Assembly (NCBI RefSeq): GCF_022869825.1
Contig: NZ_CP094971.1
Span: 249,501 to 313,500 of the forward strand
DNA length: 64,000 nucleotides
Reading direction: 5' to 3'
Source: Clostridium sp. BJN0001
Lineage (GTDB): Bacteria > Bacillota > Clostridia > Clostridiales > Clostridiaceae
The stretch's first letter is position 1; each line of letters begins with the position of its first letter. Below the pieces are notes generated by a model. That model had not been told where the DNA came from. It saw only the letters and a list, made by a program, of their open reading frames with translations, and did no database searches. The position numbers and the translations under genes were made by a program. Shown here piece after piece: positions 1 through 8,838 of this stretch.

Positions 1-39
1 GATGCTCAGAAGCCAGAAGTACTTGAATTAAGATACTAA
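1..39 (+). CDS. rplM: 50S ribosomal protein L13, C-terminal end (partial)
   Basis: The first 13 codons of the window read DAQKPEVLELRY and a TAA stop, which matches the conserved C-terminus of ribosomal protein L13. The rest of the gene lies outside the window. It is followed after 24 bases by rpsI, the usual rplM-rpsI pair of bacteria. The call rests on a short peptide plus the neighbour. Confidence 0.85.
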   Translation, partial: DAQKPEVLELRY

Positions 40-63
40 TACATTTTGGGAGGAGGAATAAAA

Positions 64-456
64 ATGGCAAAAGTTCAATATTTAGGAACTGGAAGAAGAA
101 AGAAATCAATAGCAAGAGTAATACTTGTACCTGGAAATGGTAAAGTAGTTGTAAATAAGAGAGACATAGAAACTTATTTTGGATTAGAAACTTTAAGAGT
201 AATAGTTAATCAACCATTAGTATTAACTGCAACAAAGGATAAGTTTGATGTTTTAGTAAATGTTCACGGTGGTGGATTTACAGGTCAGGCAGGAGCAATC
301 AGACACGGTATTGCAAGAGCATTAGTTAAATCTGATGAAGCTTTAAAATCTGATATAAAGAAAGCTGGTTTCTTAACAAGAGATCCAAGAATGAAGGAAA
401 GAAAGAAGTACGGCTTAAAGAAAGCAAGAAAGGCTCCACAGTTCTCAAAGAGATAG
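64..456 (+). CDS. rpsI: 30S ribosomal protein S9
   Basis: The 130-residue product starts [19 protein letters not shown] and ends in the basic tail [12 protein letters not shown], both typical of S9, a 30S head protein whose C-terminal Arg reaches the P-site tRNA. The ATG at 64 is preferred over the upstream TTG at 46 because GGGAGGAGG lies about 7 bases before it and the S9 family begins at MAKVQY. It forms the usual operon with rplM, and a strong intrinsic terminator follows directly. Confidence 0.97.
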   Translation: MAKVQYLGTGRRKKSIARVILVPGNGKVVVNKRDIETYFGLETLRVIVNQPLVLTATKDKFDVLVNVHGGGFTGQAGAIRHGIARALVKSDEALKSDIKKAGFLTRDPRMKERKKYGLKKARKAPQFSKR

Positions 457-472
457 TATTTGGAGTATGCGA

Positions 473-508
473 AATCCTACAAACATTATGTTTGTGGGAT
501 TTTTTTTA
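473..508 (+). terminator. Intrinsic terminator of rplM-rpsI
   Basis: A 13-bp stem (AATCCTACAAACA with TGTTTGTGGGATT, one G-U pair) with a four-base loop is followed by a run of eight T. It lies 17 bases after the rpsI stop codon. Confidence 0.9.
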
Positions 509-658
509 TTATATTATTATGTGTTACTTAAATGTTTATATAAATTTTGATTTGTGTTTAAAATAGTAAAAACTTGGATAAATAGATGTTGGCTTAAGTG
601 GAAATATATTATACAATATATGTAAATTAATTTATATTTTATAAATGGGGAGATATAT

Positions 659-940
659 ATGAAGAAAGTATCTTTTATAGATAAAGTTTTATTATTTTTG
701 AATTTTAAGGATGTAGATGACGAGATAACACGTGAAGGTAACACAAAGAATAACTCTATAGTTACTTGGATATTTTGTTTTATTTTTATAGTGCCTTCAA
801 TAATATGGGTTGACATATGGGCAGACAATCATTTGAGATCTTTTAAGATAATAGTAGCTCTTATTATTTTATTTATTCTAATTGAATTAAATTATTATTT
901 AGAGGTTTTAAAACATAAAAAAGATGATGATGAAAAATAA
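659..940 (+). CDS. Small membrane protein of unknown function
   Basis: I do not recognise this 93-residue protein. It has a short amphipathic N-terminus, a charged segment (DVDDEITREGNTKN), two predicted membrane helices at roughly residues 34-52 and 61-80, and a charged C-terminal tail KHKKDDDEK. GGGGAG precedes the ATG at a spacing of about 6, which supports translation. It stands alone between the rpsI terminator and a decayed gene region. Confidence 0.6.
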   Translation: MKKVSFIDKVLLFLNFKDVDDEITREGNTKNNSIVTWIFCFIFIVPSIIWVDIWADNHLRSFKIIVALIILFILIELNYYLEVLKHKKDDDEK

Positions 941-1189
941 TATAATAAAGCTTAAAACTAAATAAAGTTTAATTAGTAATATACTTCGGTTAGAATCTAA
1001 TAATCGAAATGTCTTTATATGATTTAGTAGAGAAGATACAAAGACTAAAATTATTAATGCTATGAAATTGTGGATATTTTTGATATAATATTATGCAGAT
1101 TATTTGCCTTGATATTATAATGGATAAGGTGTTAAGGAAAAGAAAGCAGTACCAATTGTTCGAATATTGTTATGGGAGGATTCTATTAT

Positions 1190-1419
1190 ATGAGAAAATT
1201 AGTCCAGAGGAATCCTGTAAAATTATAAGAAACTGTTTGGGATGTGGATGCAAAACAACATTTCATAACACAAACAGCTTTCGTGTAAATGCAAATGGAA
1301 ATAAGATAGATGCATGGTTGATTTATCAATGTACAAAATGTAAACATAATCATGGGTCAAGGGATTGGAAAAGGCGGGTATTATTGTCGTGCCAGAGGAA
1401 AAACAAGAACATAAAATAA
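1190..1419 (+). pseudogene. Decayed DUF1062-family gene fragment
   Basis: The frame containing FRVNANGNKIDAWLIYQC and the paired CxxC motifs resembles the N-terminal zinc-ribbon-like part of DUF1062 proteins, which usually run to about 180-200 residues. A good start (GGGAGG then ATG at 1190, reading MRKLVQRNPVKL) is in a different frame and stops at once. A frameshift near 1225 would join it to the conserved part. After CTKCKHN at about 1347 the family similarity ends. A different frame then stays open from 1350 to 1448 (LEKAGIIVVPEEKQEHK...), perhaps the tail of another gene. An open frame from an ATG at 1093 also exists but has no good ribosome site. I read the whole as a remnant with at least one frameshift and a deletion. 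Confidence 0.6.
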
Positions 1420-1444
1420 ATATTGAAATAAAGGAATGGTTATT

Positions 1445-2341
1445 GTGAGGGAACAATTTGATATAAGAAAAAGTTACAGACATGATGAGGTTTTAAGAAA
1501 GAGCTTTAATGAGTTGGCAAATGATACATTTGGTATCAATTTTGAGGACTGGTATAAAAATGGATATTGGACAGATAAATATAATCCATATTCAATAGTG
1601 ATCGATAATAAAATTGTGGCGAATGTTTCTGTAAATAAAATGGAGTTTATATCAGGCGGAAAAAGTGAAAAGTATTTGCAACTTGGTACAGTTATGACAG
1701 ATAAAAAATATCGCAATAAGGGATTTATTAAAACAATCATGCATGAGATTGATAGGGATTATTATGATACTGTTGATGGAATTTATCTTTTTGCCAATGA
1801 CAGTGTTTTGGAGTTTTATCCTAAGTTTGGATATAAAAAAAGTACAGAATATCAGTATTTCAAAGTAATATCTAATAAATTTAAGGAAGTCGGTATGGCG
1901 AGTGATAATAAGGCTCGACAAATTCAAATGAATAACAAAGAAGACTGGTTATTGTTAGAGAGAGCAATAGAAAACTCTGTAAACAACTGTACGTTTGAAA
2001 TGAAAAATAATATTGAATTGATTATGTTTTATGTTACAAAATTTATGCGAAGCAATGTTTATTATGTTGAAGACGAAAGTGCCTATGTGATTGCAGAAGT
2101 TAATGAAGATAAACTGTTTTTACATAATATTTTTTCAGAAAAAGTAGTAGATGTGGATAGTGTTATTGAAGCATTCGGAGAAAATATTAAAAAAGTAATA
2201 CTTGGGTTTACACCATTAAGTAATCAAGGATATCAAGTTGAGAAGCTATGCAAAGAAAATACAACATTATTCGTAAAAGGTAAAGGTTTTGATTCGTTTG
2301 AACAAAAGAGGTGTATATTTCCAACGTTATCTCATGCGTAG
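1445..2341 (+). CDS. GNAT family N-acetyltransferase
   Basis: The roughly 298-residue protein has an N-terminal GNAT fold with the acetyl-CoA loop in LGTVMTDKKYRNKGFIKTIM (about residues 82-101), then FANDSVLEFYPKFGYKKS, the usual GNAT beta-4/beta-5 region. The C-terminal 150 residues resemble the second domain of larger two-domain GNATs. The acceptor cannot be predicted. I prefer the GTG at 1445 because AAAGGA ends 9 bases upstream; the ATG at 1436 directly abuts that site. The start overlaps the end of the decayed region upstream. Confidence 0.8.
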   Translation: MREQFDIRKSYRHDEVLRKSFNELANDTFGINFEDWYKNGYWTDKYNPYSIVIDNKIVANVSVNKMEFISGGKSEKYLQLGTVMTDKKYRNKGFIKTIMHEIDRDYYDTVDGIYLFANDSVLEFYPKFGYKKSTEYQYFKVISNKFKEVGMASDNKARQIQMNNKEDWLLLERAIENSVNNCTFEMKNNIELIMFYVTKFMRSNVYYVEDESAYVIAEVNEDKLFLHNIFSEKVVDVDSVIEAFGENIKKVILGFTPLSNQGYQVEKLCKENTTLFVKGKGFDSFEQKRCIFPTLSHA

Positions 2342-2484
2342 AACAGAAATAGAATAAAAATATCTGAATAAGAAACATCTTGAGATGTAATAAAACACCG
2401 TAGGTGTGAAACGTATGTGCAACAATGAATACTTGAAATCCTGTATTTTCGGGCTTTTTAAGCTCTAAAACGGTTAACAAAGAG

Positions 2485-2521
2485 ATAGTATAAAGGTTAG
2501 ATCAAATAACCTTTATACTAT
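2485..2521. terminator. Bidirectional terminator hairpin
   Basis: A perfect 15-bp inverted repeat (ATAGTATAAAGGTTA with TAACCTTTATACTAT) with a 7-base loop lies between the convergent GNAT gene and the dehydrogenase. T-rich flanks are modest, so efficiency in each direction is uncertain. Confidence 0.7.
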
Positions 2522-2552
2522 GTTTCTTATGTATCAATTTAACAATATTCTT

Positions 2553-3626
2553 TTAGTTTAACTTTTCAATTTTGAGTATAGCGTCTTTTATCATTTCTGC
2601 ATTTACTTTATAAGGCCATTTTCTAACGTCTATTCCAGCTAAAGCTTTATCTATTACTGCATCAACATCATCTATAGAGGCATTAATATCACCTAATTTA
2701 GTTGGAAATTTCATTTGTTTTGAAAATTTAAATATTTTATCTCTTTCTTTAATATTATTATCAACAGTTAGTAGGATTAGAACACCATAAGCTACTATTT
2801 CACCGTGTAAATGATGATGTTCTTCAACAGATTTGCATATTGTAAAGCCATTGTAACATGCATGAGCAAGTCCTGTATTTAAATCAATACCAACGAGGTT
2901 AGAAACAAATCCAGTTGAAATAATAATTCCTAATATAACTTCAATAAGTTCACTGCTTGATTTATTATTATCACAGTCATTTAAAGCTTTAACACCATAT
3001 TTAACAAGTGGTGATGCACAAAGACTGCTTATTTGAAAGCCCATAGATGCAGCATGAGAAAGCTCGTCACCTCTTGCACTTGTTGTACATTCATAATATT
3101 TTGCCATAGTATCTCCAATACCAGCCCAAAGGTATTCTCTTGGAGCTTCTGCAATTATCTGACTGTTAATAAAAATCCATCTTGCTGGCTTTTCCTGAAA
3201 AGAATATTCTCTTAATGAACCATCGGGATTATAAATTATACCAAGGCTTGTACAGCTTGCACATGTAGAGGCTATTGTTGGAAAAGTGAAGAAAGGACGA
3301 TTACTTTCTTGAGCTAAGACTTTACATGTATCCATAGCTTTTCCACCGCCACATGCAAAGATCATATCTGCTTCTTGAACTTCTTTTTTCTGATTAAGCA
3401 TAGAGATATTTTCTCTGCTGGCTTCACCACCATACCAAAATTCTCCTAATATTTGAATGTCACTTCCTTTTATAGCTTCTCTTATTTTATGGGCTGCAGC
3501 AGCAAGAGCATGTTTTCCACCTATTATTACTGCTTTTTTTCCATAGATTGAGCATACCTCTGGTATATCTTTATAAGCTTCTATCCCTATTGAGTAGTTA
3601 GGGAAAAAATGTCTTTCGTTATTCAT
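2553..3626 (-). CDS. Iron-containing alcohol dehydrogenase family, glycerol dehydrogenase-like
   Basis: The 357-residue protein belongs to the GldA/hydroxycarboxylate dehydrogenase branch of the metal-dependent alcohol dehydrogenases. It shows the GGGKAMDTCK nucleotide-binding loop (about residue 92), PTIASTCASCTSLGIIY, GIGDTMAKYYE with a metal-ligand Asp, and the His ligands in HACYNGF and HHHLHGEIVAYG. The last motif suits members such as E. coli YbdH/HcxA at least as well as true glycerol dehydrogenase. GGAGG precedes the ATG. It is a monocistronic reverse-strand gene, and the substrate stays open. Confidence 0.82.
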   Translation of the reverse strand: MNNERHFFPNYSIGIEAYKDIPEVCSIYGKKAVIIGGKHALAAAAHKIREAIKGSDIQILGEFWYGGEASRENISMLNQKKEVQEADMIFACGGGKAMDTCKVLAQESNRPFFTFPTIASTCASCTSLGIIYNPDGSLREYSFQEKPARWIFINSQIIAEAPREYLWAGIGDTMAKYYECTTSARGDELSHAASMGFQISSLCASPLVKYGVKALNDCDNNKSSSELIEVILGIIISTGFVSNLVGIDLNTGLAHACYNGFTICKSVEEHHHLHGEIVAYGVLILLTVDNNIKERDKIFKFSKQMKFPTKLGDINASIDDVDAVIDKALAGIDVRKWPYKVNAEMIKDAILKIEKLN

Positions 3627-3864
3627 ATATTATTCCTCCATTGTTAATTTTTTATTATCCAAATTCTAATTACTGAATTATAGCACTAGATATAAAAAAC
3701 TTCAAATTATGAATGATATTTTAATTAAAAGATAAAATAATTAAGATTATATTGATAAAAAGCTATGATTTATAAAAAATAAATATAAATTTAATATTTT
3801 ACAATAAATGTAATTAGAGGTTCATATAATTAATATATATTTCTATTAATTGGAGCGAAGTTAT

Positions 3865-4704
3865 ATGACTCAGATTAAATCAAAAATTATAGAAAGAAAA
3901 AATGGTTCTATCAAAATGAAGAAACCGCAGTGGATAGTAGTGCATGACACAGGTAGCAAATGGGTTGATGCTGATGGCGAATATCAAAATTGTTTATTAA
4001 AGAAAGATGACTATGTTGAAGATTATATAGTAGACAGCACAAAGATAATAAAAGTAACTGATAATTGTTATGAAGATAATGAAAGTTTTATGGACAATTA
4101 TGAAAAACCAGATAAAACTTTATATAACAGCATATCAATAAAAATGTGTATAGAAAAAGGTAAAAGACCGACAGATTCTACTTTTCAAAATACTATTTAT
4201 CTAATAAGATATTTAGCTGAAAAATATAAAATTGGATATGACAGGGTTATAAGGCATTATGACTGCACATATAAATGCTGCCCCAAAAGTATGTCACATG
4301 ATGGATGGACTTCATGGTGGACTTTTTTAGAAAAGATTAAAAATGGAAGGCAGCTTATAGGATGGCACAATATAAACAAGTATTATTGGTGGTATTCAAT
4401 AGATAAATACGGAAATTATTATAAAGATTCATGGCAGAATATAAAGGGAAAATGGTATCTATTTAATAAAAAAGGATTTGCACAATCTGGATGGCATAAG
4501 TCTTGGGGAAATTGGTATTATTTTAATAAAAATAGGGATGAACATTTTGGAGAAATGATGACAGGATGGCTTAAATACAATGATAAGTGTTATTATCTTG
4601 AAGAAAGAGACGGATATAATATGGGAGCATGCTATTACAATTGTACTGCTGTTATTGATGACCTTGGATATACTTTTGATGAAAATGGGTACATGCTTGA
4701 ATGA
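3865..4704 (+). CDS. N-acetylmuramoyl-L-alanine amidase (Amidase_2) with C-terminal cell-wall-binding repeats
   Basis: The 279-residue protein cuts the amide bond between MurNAc and L-Ala in peptidoglycan. Residues about 15-155 form an Amidase_2/T7-lysozyme-like domain, with zinc ligands visible as VHDTG, IRHYDCT and the Cys of CCPKS. From about 165 on, Trp/Tyr/Gly-rich units (LIGWHNINKYYWWYSID, GKWYLFNKKGFAQSGWHK, GNWYYFNKN, MMTGWLKYNDKCYYLE) are choline-binding-type wall repeats. GGAG sits 9 bases before ATG 3865; the upstream in-frame TTG at 3850 has no such site. There is no signal peptide, as in phage endolysins, and no phage gene nearby. Confidence 0.85.
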   Translation: MTQIKSKIIERKNGSIKMKKPQWIVVHDTGSKWVDADGEYQNCLLKKDDYVEDYIVDSTKIIKVTDNCYEDNESFMDNYEKPDKTLYNSISIKMCIEKGKRPTDSTFQNTIYLIRYLAEKYKIGYDRVIRHYDCTYKCCPKSMSHDGWTSWWTFLEKIKNGRQLIGWHNINKYYWWYSIDKYGNYYKDSWQNIKGKWYLFNKKGFAQSGWHKSWGNWYYFNKNRDEHFGEMMTGWLKYNDKCYYLEERDGYNMGACYYNCTAVIDDLGYTFDENGYMLE

Positions 4705-4709
4705 TATAA

Positions 4710-4754
4710 AAATGTCCTAATTGCAGATATAAAGTGCAATGGGACGTTTTTTAT
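4710..4754 (+). terminator. Intrinsic terminator after the amidase gene
   Basis: AATGTCCTAATTGCA pairs with TGCAATGGGACGTTT (G-U pairs included) across a short loop and runs into TTTTTTATTT. Confidence 0.85.
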
Positions 4755-4887
4755 TTAGTGAATATTTTTTTAATAGGTATGAGTTTTACATAAGAGTTAT
4801 AATAATGTAATATAATGATATACTAAGCTCTATTTATTAAAGAGAACAAGGCAAATTCAAAAGCTTATAGTATAAAAGGAGTAGAAT

Positions 4888-5721
4888 ATGATAGCACTTA
4901 TTGTAGCTTATTCAAAGAATAATGTTATAGGAAATAAAGGCAGAATCCCATGGAAAATAGAAGGTGAGCAGAAGAGATTTAAAGAACTTACTTATGGGAA
5001 TGTGGTTATTATGGGAAGAAGAACTTTTGAGGAAATAGGACATCCTTTAGAGGGAAGAAAGACAATAGTTATTTCAAAAACAAAAAGGTTTGAAGATGAT
5101 AATTTAATTACTGTATCTTCATTAGAGGAAGCATTTGAGAAATCAGATGGAAAAGATATTTTTATATCAGGAGGAGAAAAACTATATAAAGAGACAGTAA
5201 ATATTGCAGATAAATTATATATAACTAAGATAGATAAAGAGTTTGAAGGAGATACATTTTTCCCTGAGTTTGATAAGACAGAATTTGAAGAGGAGATAGT
5301 TAAAACTGCTTATTATGAGACACCATACACATATATGACTTTTACGAGAAATGCACTTAGGCTGCGTCCTCATCATGGAATGTGTTTATGTTTTTTTGAA
5401 GGAAAAGGATATTCAAAAGAGCATATAAAAAATATGTATGACATTTGTGAAAGACTTGATAAAAATATAGATATAAAACTTACTAGAAACTGCGATATGA
5501 TATGTAGAATGTGTCCTAATAATTTAGATGGAGTATGCAAAACGGATGATAAGGTTAATGAGCTTGATAAAAAAGTGCTTAAAATGACTAATCTTTCATT
5601 TGGAGAAAAAATTAAGTACAAAGATTTCCACAATTCAGTTATGAAAAATATCATTTCCTGTGGAAAACTTAAATCTATCTGTGAATTATGTGAATGGTAT
5701 TATATATGCAGCAAAAAATAA
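4888..5721 (+). CDS. Dihydrofolate reductase fused to a DUF1284 domain
   Basis: Residues 1 to about 155 are a complete dihydrofolate reductase: MIALIVAYSKNNVIGNKGRIPW, VIMGRRTFEEIG, KTIVISK, IFISGGEKLYKETV and TFFPEFD are the standard motifs for NADPH-dependent reduction of dihydrofolate. Residues about 158-277 match DUF1284: LRPHHGMCLCFFEGKGYS, DMICRMCPNN and a C-terminal IC-ELCEWYYIC Cys cluster that suggests metal binding. The two are joined by TRNALRL with no stop or frameshift. DHFR is normally about 160 residues and DUF1284 proteins about 130, so this looks like a full-length fusion. AAAAGGAG precedes the ATG, and glycerate kinase follows after 24 bases, probably in the same transcript. 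Confidence 0.88.
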   Translation: MIALIVAYSKNNVIGNKGRIPWKIEGEQKRFKELTYGNVVIMGRRTFEEIGHPLEGRKTIVISKTKRFEDDNLITVSSLEEAFEKSDGKDIFISGGEKLYKETVNIADKLYITKIDKEFEGDTFFPEFDKTEFEEEIVKTAYYETPYTYMTFTRNALRLRPHHGMCLCFFEGKGYSKEHIKNMYDICERLDKNIDIKLTRNCDMICRMCPNNLDGVCKTDDKVNELDKKVLKMTNLSFGEKIKYKDFHNSVMKNIISCGKLKSICELCEWYYICSKK

Positions 5722-5745
5722 AGAATTTGGAGGATATTTATACTT

Positions 5746-6891
5746 ATGAAAATAGTAGTTGCATCAGACTCATTTAAAGGCTCATTATCTTCAGAAAAAA
5801 TAATAGAGATTGTGAAAAAAAGTGCAAAGAAAGTATTTAAAGATGCTCATGTAGATGGAGTATTCACTGCTGATGGTGGAGAAGGAACAATGGATGCCGT
5901 TTTAAGTGAGATGAGTGGAGAGAAAAAATATCTTACTGTAAAAGGACCACTTTTTGAAGATGTTTTATCATGTTATGCTTTAATAAATAAGAAAACTGCA
6001 TTAATTGAGATGGCAAAAGCTTCAGGTCTTACTATGGTAAAAGAAGATAAAAGAAATCCTTACTATACATCTTCTTTTGGAACAGGAATGCTTATTAAAG
6101 ACGCTTTATCTTTAGGAATAAAGGACATAATAATAGGAATTGGCGGGAGTGCTACAAATGATGGTGGAATTGGTGCTATGACTGCACTTGGAATTAAGTT
6201 CTTAGATAAAGATAAAAATATTCTTAAAGGTTATGGAAAAGATTTAAAAGATATTTGTGATATTGATTTAACAAATATTGATAAAAGAATTTTAGATGCA
6301 CATTTTACCGTTATGTCTGACGTAAAAAATCCTCTTCTTGGAGAAAATGGGGCAACATATACATTTGGAACGCAAAAAGGTGCAGATTCTAATATCCTTA
6401 AAAATCTTGAAGAGGGAATGAAAAATTATTCCGATGTAGTTTTAAAAAAGACAGGAAAAGATTTTAAAGATAAAGAAGGAGCAGGAGCAGCAGGTGGGCT
6501 TGGATATGCACTTATGACATTTTTAAATGCAGATTTAAAATCTGGAATTGAAACAGTGCTTGATATAGTTGATTTTGATGAAAAAATTAAAGATGCTGAC
6601 TTAGTTATTACTGGAGAAGGAAGAATGGATTCGCAGTCTGCACATGGAAAAGTAGCTTCTGGTGTAGGTTTAAGATGCAGAAAATACAATGTGGTTTGTG
6701 CTGCAATTGTAGGTTCACTTCTTCCTGGATACGAGTCTATTTATGATTGTGGAATTAATACTGTTATGACTACAGTAAATGGAGTAATGGGACTTAATGA
6801 AGCAATAGATAATGCACAAGAGCTTTATTATGATGCATCATGTAGATTATTAAATGCATTAAAATGTGGAATGGAGATGAAAAATAGATGA
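5746..6891 (+). CDS. Glycerate kinase
   Basis: The 381-residue protein matches the GlxK/GarK family that phosphorylates glycerate with ATP. It starts MKIVVASDSFKGSLSS and carries TADGGEGTMDAV, IGIGGSATNDGGIGAM, GAGAAGGLGYAL and VITGEGRMDSQSAHGK, all family signatures. Length is typical. TTTGGAGGA lies upstream. It overlaps the next gene by 4 bases (ATGA), so translational coupling is likely. The family includes enzymes forming 2-phospho- or 3-phosphoglycerate, and the product is not settled by sequence. Confidence 0.92.
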   Translation: MKIVVASDSFKGSLSSEKIIEIVKKSAKKVFKDAHVDGVFTADGGEGTMDAVLSEMSGEKKYLTVKGPLFEDVLSCYALINKKTALIEMAKASGLTMVKEDKRNPYYTSSFGTGMLIKDALSLGIKDIIIGIGGSATNDGGIGAMTALGIKFLDKDKNILKGYGKDLKDICDIDLTNIDKRILDAHFTVMSDVKNPLLGENGATYTFGTQKGADSNILKNLEEGMKNYSDVVLKKTGKDFKDKEGAGAAGGLGYALMTFLNADLKSGIETVLDIVDFDEKIKDADLVITGEGRMDSQSAHGKVASGVGLRCRKYNVVCAAIVGSLLPGYESIYDCGINTVMTTVNGVMGLNEAIDNAQELYYDASCRLLNALKCGMEMKNR

Positions 6892-7847
6892 AAAAATCGA
6901 TTCTTTTATTTATAAGTGTGTACCCAATGCTCCCTATAATGTATATTGCTTTAAGGTCGCTTTTAAAAGTTCACAATAATATAATTTTAGGAGTTACTAT
7001 TCCATATAATCATATAGAAAACATGAAAGTAAAAGAAAATATGAATCTTTATAAAAAAGATTTAAAAAAAGCTTTCTTTTTTCTTTCACCGATACCTATA
7101 ATACCTATCTTTATAAAATATTATTCAATTGGAATCACATTAGATATTATATGGATTATTTTAGCGGTAGCTATAATGATGCTTATCTATATAAAATATA
7201 ATAGAATTCTTCATAAAATGAAGAAAGAAAACGAATGGAATAATTCTTATGATGTATTACTAGGCGATGAATATGCAAATGAAATACAAGATAAAGATGT
7301 AATAAAAAAGAAACTTGATGATGATGAAAACTGGATCTATGGTATGATTTATTATAATAAAAATGATAAGCATATTATGGTAAGTTCAAGAAGCGGACAT
7401 GGAAATTATGCTTTTAATATGGCATCACCTGTTGGAAAAGTAATTGCTTTAATTTTAGTAGTAATTATTTTATCACTTCCTGCTGTATGTGTTATGGCAA
7501 TTAGAGAAGAGTTTACGCCTATAACAATTTCATTTTCAGATGAAAGCTTTAACGTGCATCATATAGGCACTAAATATGAAATTGATGCTTACGATATAAA
7601 ATCTATAAAACTTATAGAGTCTCTTCCAGAACATTCGAAAAATTCAGGAACGAATATGGTTAATCTTGAAAAAGGTTCATTTGAGGTAAAAGGATATGGA
7701 AAGTGCACACTGTGCTTAAATCCTGTTAATAACAAATTTATTTTCATTGAAACTGTGGATAAAAAATATATTTTCAGCGGAAAAGATGATGATGAAACAG
7801 AAGCTGATTTTGAAGAGATTTTACCTGAAATCGTTGACAAAAAGTAA
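6888..7847 (+). CDS. Membrane protein with a DUF5808 domain
   Basis: The 319-residue protein has membrane helices at roughly residues 3-24, 62-80, 85-103 and 180-203. Between the third and fourth lies a DUF5808-like stretch (DENWIYGMIYYNKNDKHIMV followed by SSRSGHGNYAFNMASPVG). The C-terminal 110 residues are soluble and may be a bacterial PH-like domain. Its start overlaps the glycerate kinase stop, so it is the last gene of that operon. Role unknown; membrane regulators of this sort often accompany small-molecule operons. Confidence 0.75.
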   Translation: MKKSILLFISVYPMLPIMYIALRSLLKVHNNIILGVTIPYNHIENMKVKENMNLYKKDLKKAFFFLSPIPIIPIFIKYYSIGITLDIIWIILAVAIMMLIYIKYNRILHKMKKENEWNNSYDVLLGDEYANEIQDKDVIKKKLDDDENWIYGMIYYNKNDKHIMVSSRSGHGNYAFNMASPVGKVIALILVVIILSLPAVCVMAIREEFTPITISFSDESFNVHHIGTKYEIDAYDIKSIKLIESLPEHSKNSGTNMVNLEKGSFEVKGYGKCTLCLNPVNNKFIFIETVDKKYIFSGKDDDETEADFEEILPEIVDKK

Positions 7848-7877
7848 AAAGTATTGTATTATAAAAATATGATTTTT

Positions 7878-7912
7878 GGATTGTTAGAGCACGTAGCTTG
7901 CTTCACAAAACC
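7878..7912 (+). promoter_or_regulatory. RAT site (ribonucleic antiterminator) for a BglG/LicT protein
   Basis: GGATTGTTAGAGC followed by CACAAAACC is the classic layout of the RNA target of BglG/LicT antiterminators. Its 3' end overlaps the left arm of the terminator at 7907, so antiterminator binding would prevent termination. It lies directly before the licT-like gene, giving autoregulation. Confidence 0.85.
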
Positions 7913-7957
7913 TATTCATAGATATATTTACTATATCTGTGAGTGGGTTTTATTTTT
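7907..7957 (+). terminator. RAT-controlled conditional terminator
   Basis: AAAACCTATTCATAGATATA pairs with TATATCTGTGAGTGGGTTTT (20 bp with G-U pairs, 5-base loop), followed by TATTTTTT. The left arm shares six bases with the RAT site. Confidence 0.9.
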
Positions 7958-7977
7958 TCTAAAGGGGGATTATTTAC

Positions 7978-8838
7978 GTGATAATACAAAAAATATTGAA
8001 TAATAATGTTGTTATAACACTTGATGAAAAGCAGAGTGAGATAATAGTTATGGGAAAAGGTCTTGCTTATAATAAAAGAAAAGGTGATGAAATTGATGAA
8101 TCAAAAATAACAAAAAGATTTGTCTTAGATTCACTTCCATATCATGAACGTTTAGTTGATGCCTTTAGTAGTATTTCAGGAATTTGCGTAGAAATTTGCG
8201 ATGATATTGTAAGATATGCAGAACAGAGATTATCACAGAAATTAGATGATTCAATATATATTTCTCTTTTAGATCATATAAGTACAAGCATAGAACGATA
8301 TAAAGATGGGATTGTATTAAAAAACAAACTTTTGTGGGAAATAAAGAATTTCTATAAAAATGAGTATGATATTGGACTTTTTGGTTTATCTGTAATTAAG
8401 GAAAAATGTGCAGTAAGTATGCAGGAAGATGAGGCTGGTTTTATTGCTCTTCATATAGTAAGTTCAGAAATAAGCAATGATATTCAGAACATATATGAGA
8501 TAACAGGCTTTATACAGAGTATTTTACATATTGTCAAATACTATTTTAAGTTTGATTTTGATACAGCTTCATTAAATTATAATAGATTTATAACTCATCT
8601 TAAATTTTTTGGACATAGAGTATTTTCTAAAAAAGTAAATGAAAAGGAACAGATAAAGAATAATATTTTAGATATCATAAAAGAAAAATATACAAATCCA
8701 TATTTATGTGCATTAAAAATAAAACAATTTATAGAAGAAAAATATAATTATTATCTTGATGATGATGAAATTTTATATTTGACAATTCATATTGCAAATC
8801 TTTTAACAAAAGATATGAATAAATCTGATAATACATAA
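7978..8838 (+). CDS. licT: BglG/LicT-family transcription antiterminator
   Basis: The 286-residue protein has the N-terminal RNA-binding CAT domain (MIIQKILNNNVVITLDEKQSE, GKGLAYNKRKGDEID) and two PRD domains with conserved His at about 100 (LDHI), 158 (ALHIV), 206 (THLKFFGHR) and 270 (TIHIANL). In this family PTS phosphorylation of these residues sets activity, and the protein binds RAT RNA to block termination. GTG start with GGGGGAT upstream. The RAT/terminator pair before it and the EIIBCA gene after it fit beta-glucoside-type control. Confidence 0.95.
   Translation: MIIQKILNNNVVITLDEKQSEIIVMGKGLAYNKRKGDEIDESKITKRFVLDSLPYHERLVDAFSSISGICVEICDDIVRYAEQRLSQKLDDSIYISLLDHISTSIERYKDGIVLKNKLLWEIKNFYKNEYDIGLFGLSVIKEKCAVSMQEDEAGFIALHIVSSEISNDIQNIYEITGFIQSILHIVKYYFKFDFDTASLNYNRFITHLKFFGHRVFSKKVNEKEQIKNNILDIIKEKYTNPYLCALKIKQFIEEKYNYYLDDDEILYLTIHIANLLTKDMNKSDNT

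Noticed and set aside
517..828. Reverse-strand open frame of 103 codons after rpsI.
   Set aside because: It overlaps the better-supported forward gene at 659, has no ribosome site and has low-complexity AT-rich composition.
2208..2480. Reverse-strand open frame overlapping the GNAT gene end.
   Set aside because: No ribosome site or domain; it runs through the end of a clearly coding gene.
3804..3830. TTTACA / TATAAT promoter for the endolysin-like amidase.
   Set aside because: The spacer is about 21 bases, too long for a confident sigma-A promoter.
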